DNA of 64,000 nt from Blastobasis lacticolella (GCA_905147135.1 LR990061.1:9834026-9898025), one strand, 5' to 3'. Shown: positions 34,812 to 46,866, counted from the first letter of the stretch. Made by a program: numbers and translations. Notes: generated by a model not told the origin, from the sequence alone.

Positions 34812-34940
34812 CTGGCAACAGTCGTCAGCGTACTCCGTACCGTCCTGGCACGCGCACGGCTGCAGCGGGTCACAGCACAGCTGTTGGTGCTGCTGGCCGT
34901 AGTCTTGGAAGTGAGGGTTGTTCGGCACGTAACAGTCCAT
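34812..34940 (-). CDS. gl: Glass first coding exon
   Basis: The start codon at 34940-34938 sits in a strong context (GTGGCCATGG) with an in-frame TAG twelve codons upstream, which fixes the start. The 43 codons begin MDCYVPNNPHFQDYG, close to a YVPNNPLF stretch in Drosophila Glass, and continue through a cysteine- and glutamine-rich segment to a GTTGGT donor in phase 0. The N-terminus is shorter than in the fly because the fly's preceding residues have no counterpart here. A CAG acceptor at 35014-35012 suggests the exon starts at 35011 and that a 5' untranslated exon lies farther right. Confidence 0.9.
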
Positions 34941-35011
34941 GGCCACGCCTCTGCGCGAAGGGGCGGGGCCGGCGCGCTATTTGCGCCGCTTGTAGTCCCG
35001 CCGAGGCATAG
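34941..35011 (-). other. gl: Predicted glass 5' UTR (part of exon)
   Basis: GC-rich sequence between the acceptor TTCCAG and the start codon. It contains an in-frame stop, so it is not coding. Boundary inferred from the acceptor only. Confidence 0.55.
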
Positions 35012-35414
35012 CTGGAATGCAAAGGTTAAAGATGAGAGAGGCTGGGAATATTTTTGTATAGAGCCTAGGTTAATTACTCTTTTATTTGTTTTTTTTTATT
35101 GGCGCGGCCAATCAGAGCGCGGCACGACTTTGCAGATCGATAGAGACCATTACAAACAAATTATTTCAAAGCAAAATCTCCAAGACTCCTTTGAAGTGAA
35201 ATATCTCGGTTAAACAACGCACTAGGAGATTATGGTATTTGGAAGGGATTGTTTGTAGTTTTGACAAATTCGAAAATAAGTATTCGAATTTAAAAAAGTA
35301 AATGAGCAGGTTTGCCAATGGTTCCTTTAGAATACAGATCATTGGTTTTTCGACAGATATCACTGATATATTTTTAAAGAACGTAAATGGATTTCACTCG
35401 CATAAAGTTATGAG

Positions 35415-36690
35415 AAATAATAATAATAAATAAATAATAAATAAACTTTTATTTCAGACTATGGTCCATAATTTGTTAGTATCTAGTGAACAAAAAAAAT
35501 TAATAATACTTATATCTAATGTTAGTAACAAATGCACACAGTTTACTTATCCTATTTTATATTAAAAATAAGGGGTCTGCCCCCAGTATGGACATCGTTC
35601 CAGTGGCCCATTATAGGACACTGAAACCGCTCCGCTATCGGTTGGAGGATAGTGTTGGCGCTCCCCCGTACTCGGCTCAACAGAGACGCGGATCTTTTAC
35701 GAATGATTGCTTGGAAGCAGTCAATTCGTGCATCCGCCATCATTGTCGAGGCGCTACAATAGCGGGGGAGCCCCAACAGCATCCTCAATGCATTATTATA
35801 TTGCACTCTCAATGCATTATAACATTTTTTCGTGTACTTAACCCACAGACTGCACGTGTAGAATGTCTGGCAAAAAGCTTTAAATAGGGTTACCTTAACT
35901 TCCGGTGTACAGCGTGCAAATCTGCGGGCTAGCATGTTAGCCCGTGCAGCGAGCGCTCTCCTCTCTCTCTGCATGTCCTCGTCATCCACTAGCCTCTCGG
36001 TGACCCAGTGCCCCAAATACTTAAATCTGTGCACAGTTGTTAATACAGAGCCTCCCATGGTCACTTGCGGTAAGTGATTAAACTTTTTTGTACCCGATTT
36101 GAAAATTAATACCTCACATTTTTTGGGGTTGTATTTGAGGCCATGGGCCACCGCATAGGCTTCGCATATTTCTATCAGCTTCCTAAGAGCACTGATTGAG
36201 GGGCTCAGTAGCACCATATCGTCAGCGTAACTGATGTTATTGTAGCATATCCCCCCTACATGACAGCCGACTCCGGTGCCACTGAGCTCCCCAATCAGGT
36301 CGTTCATGTAAATGTTGAAGAGTGTCGGAGAGCTGAGACCCCCCTGTCTCACGCCACTCCCCAACCTGTACACGTCCGACTGCGAACCTGCCCATCTAAC
36401 ATAATTCGTTTGGTTGTCGTACCAGTACTTAAGCAACCCAATTATGTCCGTAGGCACATTTGTACTACTCACCAGCTTATACCACATCTTATTGTAATCC
36501 ACCAGGTCGAATGCTTTAGACAAGTCTAAAAAACATGCAAATACTGGTGTCTTACGATCGGTATAGTACCGGACGGTATGCTTGAGACATAGTATAGCAG
36601 ACTCGGTTGACAACTCAGCTCTGAAACCGAACTGGTTGTCATGTAATAAAGACAACCATTTAATCTTGGAAGATTAGCTTTTCTCAGTAG
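35415..36690 (-). mobile_element. 5'-truncated LINE
   Basis: The minus-strand reading frame 35552-36655 is followed by a 3' UTR (GGACCATAGTCTGAAATAAA) and a TTTATTATTTATT tail at 35415-35445. The upstream half of the element is absent. A related fragment lies at 25565-26000. Confidence 0.85.
35552..36655 (-). pseudogene. LINE reverse transcriptase, uninterrupted C-terminal 367 codons
   Basis: Retains RT motifs in order: DNQFGFRAELST, FLDLSKAFDLVDY, SGVRQGGLSSPTLFNIYMND, the catalytic SYADDMVLL, then GLKYNPKKCEVLIF and FKYLGHW, and a C-terminal region with RFARCTPEVKVTLFKAF. It is fully open over 1.1 kb, so insertion was probably recent. It begins mid-domain before QFGF, so it lacks endonuclease and the first RT motifs and is unlikely to act alone. 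Confidence 0.88.
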
Positions 36691-36954
36691 TGACTACGTC
36701 ATAATTCTATAAGCGGTCAATCTCGGCTTCCGCCAGGGTTCGCTCATAAGAAAACGCTTTCACGTATACTGAAATTATCTTTATCTTCACATTAAATCGT
36801 CACTTAACTCTGGTCTGTCACCACGGTTTTGATTACTATTAACTCGAAACCAAAGTTTTCGACCTATTATTTAGGTACATACAGACATTCTTACTTACAC
36901 ACCACACACATAATCAAGTTATGATTATAAAGTATCTACAAGTTTGTCTTGAGC

Positions 36955-37170
36955 CTCCTCCCCACTAGTGGAGGGCTTTGCCATTGGTAAATAGAAAACG
37001 CTGATGCCCTTTTTCCAAGAGCTCATTTCATTTCATTTATTGCGTATCACAGTTTTCAAAAGATTTCACAATATTATGTAGTAGGTACTTACATGTGACA
37101 CTTCGTTAGGGCATTGCAAACAAGAGCTAAGTCTGCCTATGAGATATTAGTCGCCTTGTACGACACTCGT
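36955..37170 (-). mobile_element. SINE-C remnant with a 98-bp nested insert
   Basis: SINE-C words flank an insert (37024-37121) bordered by the 7-bp duplication AAGAGCT (37017-37023 and 37122-37128). The insert begins CATTTCATTTCATTTATTG. Confidence 0.65.
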
Positions 37171-37589
37171 TAAATATTGTATAGGTGCTGGGATAATGTG
37201 ATTGTGCTTATGGACATTTGTGATGTCAAAATACATCATGTCTATATCGAACTGGCCTAGATTTAAAGTATTGTACTAGGACGCCAACATGTAGTACTAA
37301 CGGGTAGCAGGAGGGATGTGGTTAGGCATCCCCTGAAACGACCGCCCGAGGCAAATGCCCTTTTTGCCTGTAGTACTAAGCTTCTTTCAGTTGACCGCGT
37401 TGAACTTCACCGTCGGGCGGCGAATTGCCGATGACGAAAGTCTTCTTTGATGGTTTGATAATTTGGCTTTGCGGAGAGAAATTGCCTCATTGTGATTATT
37501 TTACCTTTTTATCTTTTGTCTTGCTTTAAGAAATAGTCGGGGCCAATACTAGATGCTGCAGAATTTCATCGTAAATTGAAATTCCGCTT

Positions 37590-38065
37590 GATAGGTTTGC
37601 CTATCTTTACTATATAAAAAAATATTTGCTCAGCAGCAAAAGTAGCAAAGACAGTCAGACATAAGCGTTTTGCATCCACTTTTCTTATGCGCACTGCAAA
37701 GGACTGGAACTCTCTACCTGAGTCATTGTTCCCCGATACGTATAACCTTTAAATATTAAATATTCAATATTCGTGGACAACTTCACACAGCGCCATCTAG
37801 CCCCAAACTAAGCAAAGCTTGTGCTATGGGTGCTAGATAACTGATATACTACTTAAATACTTTTAAATACATACTTATTATACATAGAACACCCAGACCC
37901 GTAACAGAAATTAAAATTCATCATTTCACCTTGGGGTCTTCAAATCAAGAGTGAATAGGTATCTTCTAGGCACGCATGCTACATCTTCGACCTCATCGTC
38001 GCTTTCCATCAGGTGAGTTGAGGTCAAATGCAAGCTTATTATTAATAAAAAAAAAAAGACATATT
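37590..38065 (+). pseudogene. LINE C-terminus interrupted by SINE-A
   Basis: Encodes [20 protein letters not shown] then LFPDTYNL; after the SINE-A tail fragment the reading resumes as VFKSRVNRYLLGTHATSST, then SLSIR and a stop. The tail ends in a run of eleven A. Both halves are standard for the end of lepidopteran LINE ORF2. Confidence 0.75.
37771..37926 (-). mobile_element. SINE-A, 3' part
   Basis: GTGGACAACTTCACACAGCG to TAACAGAAATTAAAATTCAT; the tRNA head is missing. Inserted in the LINE C-terminus. Confidence 0.8.
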
Positions 38066-38164
38066 TTACTCGTAGAAGCCGTACGGGGATCTCAAAACGA
38101 ATTTTGTTTATATGTTTTAGAGTGAACTCCTAGTAAAAAAGATTAATAGAAATATTACACGACA

Positions 38165-38460
38165 CATAAGGCTGGATTCGTCAGGTGGTTGGACTCTGTC
38201 AAGCCTATCGAGTCCATCTGGGTGAGTATCACAGCCTTATCTATTTCTGCCAAGCAACAATGCTTGAATTGTTGTGTTCCGGTTTGAAGGATAAGGTATC
38301 CAAAGCAATTGCAGCCATGAGGCATGTCATACCTGCGGTTCAGAATTTTTGCTGCTTGCAATCAAAATGCATGAATGGTAGATGTAATGGGCGATAGTTA
38401 CCGCTTACCATCAGGTGGGCTGTCAGCTCGATTGTCACTGCGCATCATAAACAAATTCAG
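38165..38460 (+). repeat. Interspersed repeat F
   Basis: Third plus-strand copy, with GGGTGAGTATCACAGCCTTA and CAGTTACC-type end (GATAGTTACCGCTTACCATC). Confidence 0.7.
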
Positions 38461-38554
38461 TGCTCGGACAAAGTGATGGTCAGGGCTGACGTTGTCGGTC
38501 TGATTAAGCTAACGTATATCTAGAATTAGCTCTGCACTGTAGTTGATCGTTGTC

Positions 38555-39235
38555 ACTGATATAAGTCGATTACCGAAAGTTGGCCCGCTCCATACAAACT
38601 CCAAGATCATAATTTCTATATTAACCAATCAAAATCAGAGAAATTCTGTGAACGCGATTTAGAAACCAATTCTATCACATCTATGTGTGTGGTGTGTCAT
38701 ATTTTCGTTAAAATATCTTTTTGTCATATTTTCGTTAAAATATATAGTTTTAAAGTTGCACGGTATTTAATATTTCAATCATCACCACAGCCCGTAACAG
38801 TCCACTGCAGGACTTAGGGCCTCTCCCACGAAACGGGAGGTTATTGCCATAATCTCCACGCTTGGCAGGCGGGTTGGAGATCGCAGTGTTAAAATATAAC
38901 AATGGAAAATGCTGCTGCCCATTTTTCAGACTACGGAAACTCTTGGTCTGTTGCCTCGAAAACATTAGTCGCCTTGTACGACCGCCATGAGTGTAAAGGG
39001 TTGATGCTATTCTACTCTGCCGGACACCACACGGCCAGTCTAATATTTCAATATAAGCCTTAAATCCAATCCAACTTTGAAACGACATATTTTAACGAAA
39101 TCTATCAAACCACAGACATAGATATTGGTTTCAAATTGCGTTTACAAAATTACATTGGCTTTGATTGGTTAATATTGAAATTACGATCAAACTTCATGTG
39201 AATGGAGCGCTCCAGCTTTCGCTAATCAACCTGTA
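38555..39235. mobile_element. Inverted-repeat MITE hosting a SINE-C
   Basis: Arms of about 180 bp (38555-38750 and 39065-39235) are imperfect reverse complements (TATTAACCAATCAAA, TTCGTTAAAATAT shared inversely). SINE-C sits between them. Confidence 0.7.
38780..39040 (-). mobile_element. SINE-C, full-length with 12-bp target duplication
   Basis: Flanked by TAATATTTCAAT at 38768-38779 and 39041-39052. Read on the minus strand it starts GACTGGCCGTGTGGTGTCCG and ends in GTGGTGATG. The long duplication indicates insertion by LINE machinery. No clear tRNA B box. Confidence 0.85.
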
Positions 39236-39429
39236 TTACAGCTAGGTTTGAAACAGTCCAGCCTCACTTTCTGAGCAAAATATAGAGTTTAGCTGCTTGG
39301 CTAAACATTTAATCTTAAACCGTTGTGAGCTTGAGAGGCTTGGCGAAACAATTTTACATGAAATGGTTTTAATGGGATTTCATATATTTTTTGTAGATTG
39401 GAAGTCTACTCCTTTCCAGCTTTCATATT

Positions 39430-39640
39430 TAATTTCAGTTTCCCATAACAGTCCACTGCAGGACTTAGGGCCTGTCCCACGAAAGGGTAGGTTGTTGCCA
39501 TAATCTCGCTTGTTGGAGATCGCCCATTTGCCAGCCTACGGAGACTCCACATATTTTGTCTTGAAAACGTGAATCGCCTTAATCCACGAGTGTAAAGTAT
39601 TGGTGCTCTTCTACTATGCCGGATACCATACGGCCAAGTG
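39430..39640 (-). mobile_element. SINE-C, diverged copy
   Basis: Shares CAGTCCACTGCAGGACTTAG, GCCAGCCTACGGAGACTC and TTCTACTATGCCGGATACC with the family; internal deletion. Confidence 0.75.
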
Positions 39641-39926
39641 CCCTACACCTATGTTTAATTTTATACACAAACCGGCACCTTCTTTTATGGGGGTTGGAGG
39701 ATAAACGTTACAGATATTTAAATTTTTTGGTTACCTCTTTGCAAATTCTAGTCGGTACTCCAAATTTCAGCTTTCTTTCACTTCGGGAAATGCCCTAGAG
39801 GTTTTGAAGAGCCACTCAGTCTTCAGTCATGAGTCAGTGTCGAAATCAATGTAAGTATTATAAAATAAAGTAAAAATAAAAATGATTATACGTGTTAATA
39901 TAATCGTAAGTATAAAAGCTAGAAAT

Positions 39927-39992
39927 TTAAATGATAAATTTTAATTTCTGTTACGAGTCTGGGTGTTATTTATGTATAATAAGTATGTAGTA
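39927..39992 (+). mobile_element. SINE-A fragment
   Basis: AATTTTAATTTCTGTTACGA and GTCTGGGTGTT...ATAATAAGTATGTA only. Confidence 0.65.
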
Positions 39993-40089
39993 TGAAAGCA
40001 CTTTCCCCAGATACCTAATTTTAAAACATGCGCTGGTCTAACCTAAAAAGTGGTAAAGTGAAGTGAAGTGGTAGTTGAAGTATTTTTTT

Positions 40090-40420
40090 AATGAGTTTTC
40101 CAGTAGGTATTGATAGTTGGTTTAAAAAAGCATCAATAGATGGCGCTCCTACAATTTTGGTAATCTTTTTATAATCTGTATGATGGTGGCAGTGATTTCA
40201 TGCAGCCAACTAATACTAATGTTAAAAATAAACTATTGTTCACTATGTTTCATTATTATAACAACCTCTAAAATGGTTGAAAACTATTGACAAATACAAT
40301 ATTATCTAATGCAACGTACCGAGTGTTTATATCCTGCTTGTTAAGAACCTATTACAAGCGATTATCAATAACCAAAATTGTCGGGGCGCCATCTAGTGAG
40401 TGGTTAGGAATGCTTGAGAT
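40090..40420. repeat. Inverted-ended repeat, copy 2
   Basis: Reverse-orientation relative of 7735-8195, with AGATGGCGCTCCTACAATTT near one end and AAAATTGTCGGGGCGCCATC near the other. Confidence 0.65.
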
Positions 40421-40584
40421 ACCTATGGATTTTCTGATGCCTAATAAATGATGTCTATGTCAACGTCTACGTTGCTTTTGTTATAAATGTTCTTTCTTTC
40501 TTTCTTACGTCTACGCCTACGCCTACGGCTACGGCGACGGCTACAATAATGAAACTCGCTTGTGTCGGTGGAGTAGGTAATCAT

Positions 40585-40735
40585 TATACTGTCTGTCTGT
40601 TATCTGGTTGCCTGGAAGAGATCACGCTAGTGATAAGACCGCCCTTTGTACCGCTTTTTATTATGTATTTTACCCCATGTATGTATCTAGTGTGGAAATA
40701 AAGAGTATTTGTATTGTATTGTATTGTATTATCGG
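40585..40735 (+). mobile_element. LINE 3' UTR with GATAAGACCGCC and GTATT tail
   Basis: GATCACGCTAGTGATAAGAC, then AATAAAGAG and (GTATT)n. The short inverted words around GATAA are shared with 14560-14810. Confidence 0.75.
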
Positions 40736-40839
40736 GTTTGTTACCACGGTTAGTTTTCAACCTACCTTTACACCTGCGCTTTTGATTACCTATAAACCGG
40801 CGAAGTCTGGGACCGAATGGAAATAATGCCAAACAAGTA

Positions 40840-41762
40840 TTTATCAGTCTTATCTTAAAACATGGAAATATGCTTCTTCAGATTATCCAGATGTTTGTAA
40901 TATCATTCTTAAAGTCTAAACATCTGAATCCATTAATGAAGACCATAATACCAGATAATTCGTACTTTTCAGAGGCCGAATTTTTACGAAGGCGCATTCT
41001 TTTCTTTTTACTTCCTGATAAGCTTTCTTAAAACATATTTTGTATTGCACTTAAATCCCAACAAATTCGGATTGTCAATGACTGTCATACACACGAAGAC
41101 TATAGGTCTACGAGTTTCCATACGATTTTCGCTAATAAAAGTCAGATAAAGTTTCAGTGTTATCTACCTAAGATTGGATTTTAAGATACCTTTTAAAAAT
41201 ATTGGTCCCAATCCAATGGGACCATCATTCAATTTAATTGTCATTTAATTTGCGAAGAAGAGTTGTAACCAGTTTGTATCTACAACTCGCGAAAATTAAT
41301 AATATGCTTTTCTCATGTCGTATTCTTTTTAATTGCACCTTACATCAAACCATGCATCCTCGTTAAGGCCAACAGTTTGTAACATCCATAGGTATGATAC
41401 ATCCATGTCAACAATTATTATATGTCATTTATTTCCTTAGAAGACTACTCTATTTGTCTTTTTACAAGCGTTTATTCGTATGTAAGTTGTCCGTCAAAAT
41501 TTGCAAACCATTTTTCGACCATTTGTTGGTATCCGATTGAGCTGAAATTTGGTATACCTATGTAACATGGATGACAATGCATTAATATGGTACCATGGAG
41601 CTGGTTTGATAATGGAGTTGATAACCCTGATAACCCAATCGTGTTTGGGCTCTTTGGAATGTTTTTGATGACTTGGAACCGCGCGATAAAAGCTTGTTAT
41701 GAAAAATAATTTTCATTTGAGAACTTTTTTTTTGTAAGTTACTCAACTCTACATTCAAGAGC
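40840..41762. other. No gene recognised
   Basis: AT-rich unique-looking sequence; no exon or repeat identified. Confidence 0.4.
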
Positions 41763-42115
41763 GTCGGGGGCCGGGCGGTTGAGTATCCGACTCGTAAGAG
41801 AGATGTACCGGGTTCGAATCACGCAGCGGCCATGTACCAATGACTCTTTTCTGAGTTATGTACATTAGTTGAATTCTAACCGATGCTCTTACGGTGAGGG
41901 ACAACATCGTGATGAAACCTGCAAATTCCGGCAACTGAATTTATAACCATGATCCAATCTGGTCAGGTTCCCCTGGTAGCAGGGTCATGGAGGTCAGATG
42001 GTAGTCGCTCTATTGTAATTGCCTGATCTGCCAAATCCTGGATCATGGTCAAGGCGGATCCCGGGCCCTCGTCCTCGAGAGCACTACCGGGACATAACGC
42101 TAAGATGATTTCTTT
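41763..42115 (+). mobile_element. SINE-B, near full-length
   Basis: Head with GGTTGAGTATCCGACTCGTA and B box GGGTTCGAATC; body and CCGGGACATAACGC end as in the 33.66-kb copy. Several small changes in the A-box region. Confidence 0.85.
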
Positions 42116-42129
42116 TTTTACTCAACTCT

Positions 42130-43790
42130 ACATTCAAATGTAGGTACAGCATGGGCTTGTATTTGACAAAATAATAAAATGCTGAAGCCTAAGTATGATG
42201 CAGGATTTTTAGTGTAGGTAGGCTCGTATACCTACATGACGAGAAACTGTGAAACGCGTAAACCTAGTTTAAATAAATAATACAGGTACATTTTTATCGT
42301 AAACTATTTACCTACTCTAAATAAAGGATAAAATTAGACAGGTACATATTCCAAAAATGGAAGTAACCTCCTGGTCCTTCGAAACCGGAACAAATTAAAT
42401 GGAGTTCCTTTATTACCTAAATTTATAGTTAGTAGTTTGTATAGTGCATTCTTAATGGAAGTCTATCGTACGATAGTATTAAAACTGTATATATGATAAA
42501 TTTACACTTGCGTAAAAAAGTTGTTTTAACCTAAATATGTGTTCATTCCTAAAACACCAATTTGACCATAGATAGCTACTTAGTACCTATATCTACTATT
42601 ATGTGGGATGTCAATTAATAATTAAATTATTTACTTCGTGTAATCGAAACTCTGTAATGACGTTATGGTTTGCTCCACTGTGTGCTACGTTTGAATGTAG
42701 TAGAGTATCAGTTTACTAACCTTAAAACGTATAAAATCCAAAACCACCGTCCAAAATCCCAAGAAAACAGAACAAAACTTGGAAACACATCACAAAATCA
42801 CTGTTGCACAAAGAAAACAGCCACTACACTAATTGAATTAGGCATATCGACTGCCTGGCTGGCAACACTTTTCGTCGTTGAAAAAGAAAAAAGAAAATTA
42901 TTTTTTAATTAATTAACATTTTAGGTGTAGAGGACGAGTCGATGCAGCCGGTTGATGGTGACTAAACGGCTATCTATCCAGTGTGCATTCACCACCCGCC
43001 CTCGTAATTGGCTGTTTGTATCCAACCCCTCGTGGTGAAAAAAAAACACGACATATTGTGCGCGGGAAAGCGGCTGTCACCGGGTATCGGGTTGGCTTGC
43101 TGGACGGCCGCGGAAGCATTGTTTTTGTGGTAAGAAGCGTTTAGCGACATCCGATATGTTTTATTAATTAATCAATTGGTTTAATAGTGGCTGTTGGGCA
43201 GCTTTAGGTTGTGTTTGAAGTTTGGGGCGTTAGTTTATATTAAGGAAGGACTTTTGTAATAAGAAGCAAATTGACTAGAATACCTGAGTGGTAACCAGGA
43301 CTGTCTGCAAAGGGACCTAAAGGTTCTAATTAAAGCTTCGGATGTTATTGATTTTCAATTAAAAAGTTGTTATTTCTACTAGGTAGGTACATACTTACAT
43401 CGCATACATAATCCAATATCTCCATTTTCTTAACTTATTTATCTATACTTAACGTAGCTAACGTTACGAATAGCCTCTGCCACAGCACCTGTAATAAAAT
43501 AGGTATATTACATAAAATACAGTAGGAAAGCGGGTTACGTAGATAAAGTTAATATTGTAATGAAAAAGTTAGCGCACCGACGATCTTATCACATATTCAA
43601 TTTCACACTGTTTCCATTCGAACAATTTCAGCAGTCTATGGTCCTGAAACCATACATCACAGTTTTTACAATCATTCTTTTTATTTTTATTTTTTAGAAA
43701 TAAAAATTAATAATTGAGCGATTTTCAAAGTCTCTTTACAAAGCCTGTATGCTGCGAATTTTCATACGAATATTAATATTCCAAATTAAA
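42130..43790. other. No gene recognised
   Basis: A GC-richer patch at about 42930-43130 ends in a GTAAGA that could be a donor of a noncoding 5' exon on the plus strand, but nothing else supports a gene. Confidence 0.3.
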
Positions 43791-43810
43791 AACTAATTTA
43801 AAACATTACT

Positions 43811-44506
43811 TTTCGATACGGCATTTCCCAAACTATTTTCATTACAGCTGTATCCAAAAATAACTTTTAAATCATTATGCAACACTTCTATTTTTTAAAT
43901 TTTTATTGGGCGCCGGGTCACGGCGAAACTAAACATAAACTACTATTATGCAACTGTCATATAAAAGGGGGTATTAAAACATGAGTGTCTGTGTATCATA
44001 CGAGGTGTAGCCGAGTATGATAATAGTTTGACACGAGTGTTTCAATACCTAATTACTTATATGCAATTGAATACACTACTTTATCTACACTCATATTTTG
44101 ATGTTAAAATATCGTACTTATAATTTTCTCAACTTTGCTGGCTCAACCTAAGCTGCGAGTCAGTTCTGTTGTATCTACGCGTAGAGGATATCAAGCGGCG
44201 GGAAATTCACTTTACTACTTTCACATTTATCTATTTATTTGCTTTAAATAAAAAAAAAACATTCTCAAACACAAATTACAACAATTAGAAAAAATATTCT
44301 GTTTTACGGGAAAATAATTACACAGAAATATAAACAGGAAAATTAAAATTTTGAATTTGTTAAAGACGTCTAGGTATTCAGCTTACATTTCGCCGTGTCC
44401 CGGCACACGCCAAAATTTAAAAAAAAAAGTTTTGCAAAATTATTAAAAAGTTATTTTTCGATACAGCTGTAATGAAAATAGTATGGGAAATGCAATGTAT
44501 CGAAAA
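43811..44506. mobile_element. Foldback element of about 700 bp
   Basis: Arms 43811-43930 and 44389-44506 are reverse complements with few differences, sharing CTATTTTCATTACAGCTGTA and inner GCCGGG(T/A)CACGGCGAAA-type ends. The loop is AT-rich with no transposase. Confidence 0.75.
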
Positions 44507-44774
44507 CTAATTTTTAAAAATTCTTTAGACTGTCGTGAAAAAAGTGTACCCTTAAACGACTGTTTTCGAATATGTAATTTGAACATTACGATACGAGTGT
44601 AGATAAACTACTATTCAAACTCAGAAGAAGTAAGGGATCAAACAAAGTTTAAATAATGTGTTATATTGAAGATTTTGAAACACTTCAATTGAAGGTTGTG
44701 CGCTCGTTTGTCATTAACTAGAAACTAAATAGTAGATGTAAAAAAGATAAGAACGGTAAGACCCTACTAAGTAT

Positions 44775-44978
44775 TTAGTGATTTAACCAATCGAGACTCA
44801 AAACCCGAGATGTATCAATGAACATTCCCGGGCCATTGCAATCGGCCGTCAAGAGCATCCGTTGATCCAGAAAGTCAGTAACGAATTTTGACTGCACCCG
44901 GGCGCGAACATGATATGCGAGACGTTGGATCGCTTCGGCCACCCAGGTAGTCGCGAACACGAGGACACAGAGGTAAAG
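44775..44978 (-). other. Unidentified open reading frame
   Basis: Open for about 67 codons ending DTSRVLSLDWLNH and stop, with a hydrophobic start (TLYLCVLVFATTW). GC content is above its surroundings. No acceptor or start codon clearly defines it and I do not recognise it. It may be an exon, a transposon relic or chance. Confidence 0.2.
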
Positions 44979-45309
44979 GGTTTATTGATAGGGATTAGGG
45001 CCAAAAAGATTGGGAAGTTAGCTTCACGTGGCACTTTTTTTTTTTTATAAAAAGTTTATTAAATCTTGTGAAATACATTTCAATTTTAGATGTAAAAAAC
45101 ACGTGAAAGGTAAAAATAAAACATATTTTTTGCCTGCGCTAGGATAATATGATACCCATTCGTTAGTCTATGTATGTATAGTTCTTATGTGTATAGCGAG
45201 CGTCTGACTTTGCGTAAAAATCGATTGTACTCGTAAGTAGGTACAGTGTCATGAGAACTACATTGAAATTCAGTAGCAAAACTATCCTACAGGTAGATTT
45301 TTACGCACA

Positions 45310-45500
45310 TGTAAAATGTGGAATGAGTCCCGACGTCTTTCCTCTGCACTACAACATGGGGTTCTTCGAAAAACATGTCCACAGGTACCACAAAGGCCGG
45401 CACAGCGTCCGCTCCCCTTAGGTTGCAGATGTCCTGGACGATGGTGGCCACTTTCCATCAGGTGGACCGACAGTCCGTGTGCATCTCTGGGCAATAAAAC
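45310..45500 (+). pseudogene. LINE C-terminus and 3' UTR
   Basis: Encodes LHYNMGFFEKHVHRYHKGRH and a stop, then GATGTCCTGGACGATGGTGG, CCACTTTCCATCAGGTGGAC and AATAAAAC, a typical LINE tail. Confidence 0.65.
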
Positions 45501-45674
45501 AAAAAGGTATGTTAATTCTAAAGTTTTTTTTTTCTAAAGAGGCAACCGAACTTGCTTTATGAGCTTTCATTGCAAGCTACGGTCCGTATTAGGAAAATAG
45601 TCAACTCAATTGTAATGTGACATGTTAATATGACTATTGATACTCAATTTTGAGTTGAGTCTCTGTGCGATCGA

Positions 45675-45862
45675 CTCAGCAGTGCTGCTTATGCGCTACG
45701 TAAGCTTCGTCCTCTGGTGTCGACCAGCGCGCTGCGGCAAGCGTACTTTGCGCACTTCCATTCGTTGCTATCCTACGGAACGATTCTGTGGGGTGATACC
45801 ACAGATTCCGGTCGTGTACTCATCCTGCAGAAGCGAGCAGTGAGGATTATAGAGAACGCTTG
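45675..45862 (+). pseudogene. Jockey-type LINE C-terminal fragment
   Basis: Encodes RQAYFAHFHSLLSYGTILWG and ILQKRAVRIIENA, equivalent to the CYFAT...LWG...QKRAVRAI block at 3732-4220. Confidence 0.8.
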
Positions 45863-46195
45863 AGAAAAGTTACTTGTGTGACATTATTATCAAATTTTTA
45901 ATTCAAATTGAATTAAAAATTTGATAAAATTCAATTATCCAATTTTATTTTAATTTTTCAATTTTGAGTTTTATTTCCATTTATTGTCATTTTTTTTTTT
46001 TTTTGTATTTAATAAGGGACATTTAATTTTTTTTTCTATTATATTTGACCATTTGAATAAGTTACCTACGTACCTTACTGGTACTATTATTTTGGAGATT
46101 TGACATGCTTTGTATCAGTTTACCTTAGTGTAATTTTATGTATTCGTTTTTTATATTGACATAATATAACATGATATAATAATAATAATAAATAA

Positions 46196-46430
46196 ATTCG
46201 TGGACAAATTCACACAGCGCCATCCAGCCCCAAACTAAGCAAAGCTTGTACTATGGGTGCTAGATAACTGATATACTATTTAAATACTTTCAAATACATA
46301 CTTATTATACATAGAACACCCAGACCCATAACAGAAATTAAAATTCATCGTTTCAATTTCTGCCCGGCCGGGAATCGAACCCGGGACCTCTTGCGTGGCA
46401 GACCGGCATGTTGACCATTGAACCACTCAC
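46196..46430 (-). mobile_element. SINE-A, full-length
   Basis: On the minus strand: head GTGAGTGGTTCAATGGTCAA, B box GGTTCGATTCC, body with TAACAGAAATTGAAACG-type sequence, and an AATAA-rich tail on the plus side. Copies also at 48961-49192, 57864-58130 and 62698-62944. Confidence 0.87.
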
Positions 46431-46827
46431 ATTATATTATTTTAATTTATTAATTATTTGCTTTCTGGTATGAAAGCAATTATTTATGTAATAATTCTAT
46501 GCATATAACTCGACTATATTTTTATTGAACTGATGTAATCTAATAAGAATATTAAATTATGTAAGAACATTAAGAGAGAAATAAAACAAATTAAAAAAAA
46601 AATCTAAAGGCGACAATTTCAATTTTTTACTAATACTTTTTAATTATTGATGTAAATACTCAATATATATGCATTGTTAGTTAGGACATAATGTATACCT
46701 AGATACTGAATTTTGGACAATGTATATAATACTAATAAAGAAATATAAAAATATGAAAAATATGACACCACGGGGTCCTTTGTCGTTTCCGTATCCGAAT
46801 CCGATTTCCGAGCCATTGTGAATACGG

Positions 46828-46866
46828 CTACTGGCGCGACTTCGTTCGCGTACACCTACTTTACCC
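46828..46866 (-). mobile_element. Orphan Helitron 3' hairpin
   Basis: The minus strand reads GGGTAAAGTAGGTGTACGCG then AACGAAGTCGCGCC, the terminal hairpin of the Helitron family without its CTAG end or its minisatellite. Confidence 0.6.

Noticed and set aside
34791..35213. Plus-strand 140-codon frame opposite the first glass exon
   Set aside because: Antisense shadow of GC-rich coding sequence; the glass exon has homology and matching splice phase.
42670..42912. 80-codon plus-strand frame
   Set aside because: AT-rich low-complexity composition, no splice signals and no recognisable motif.
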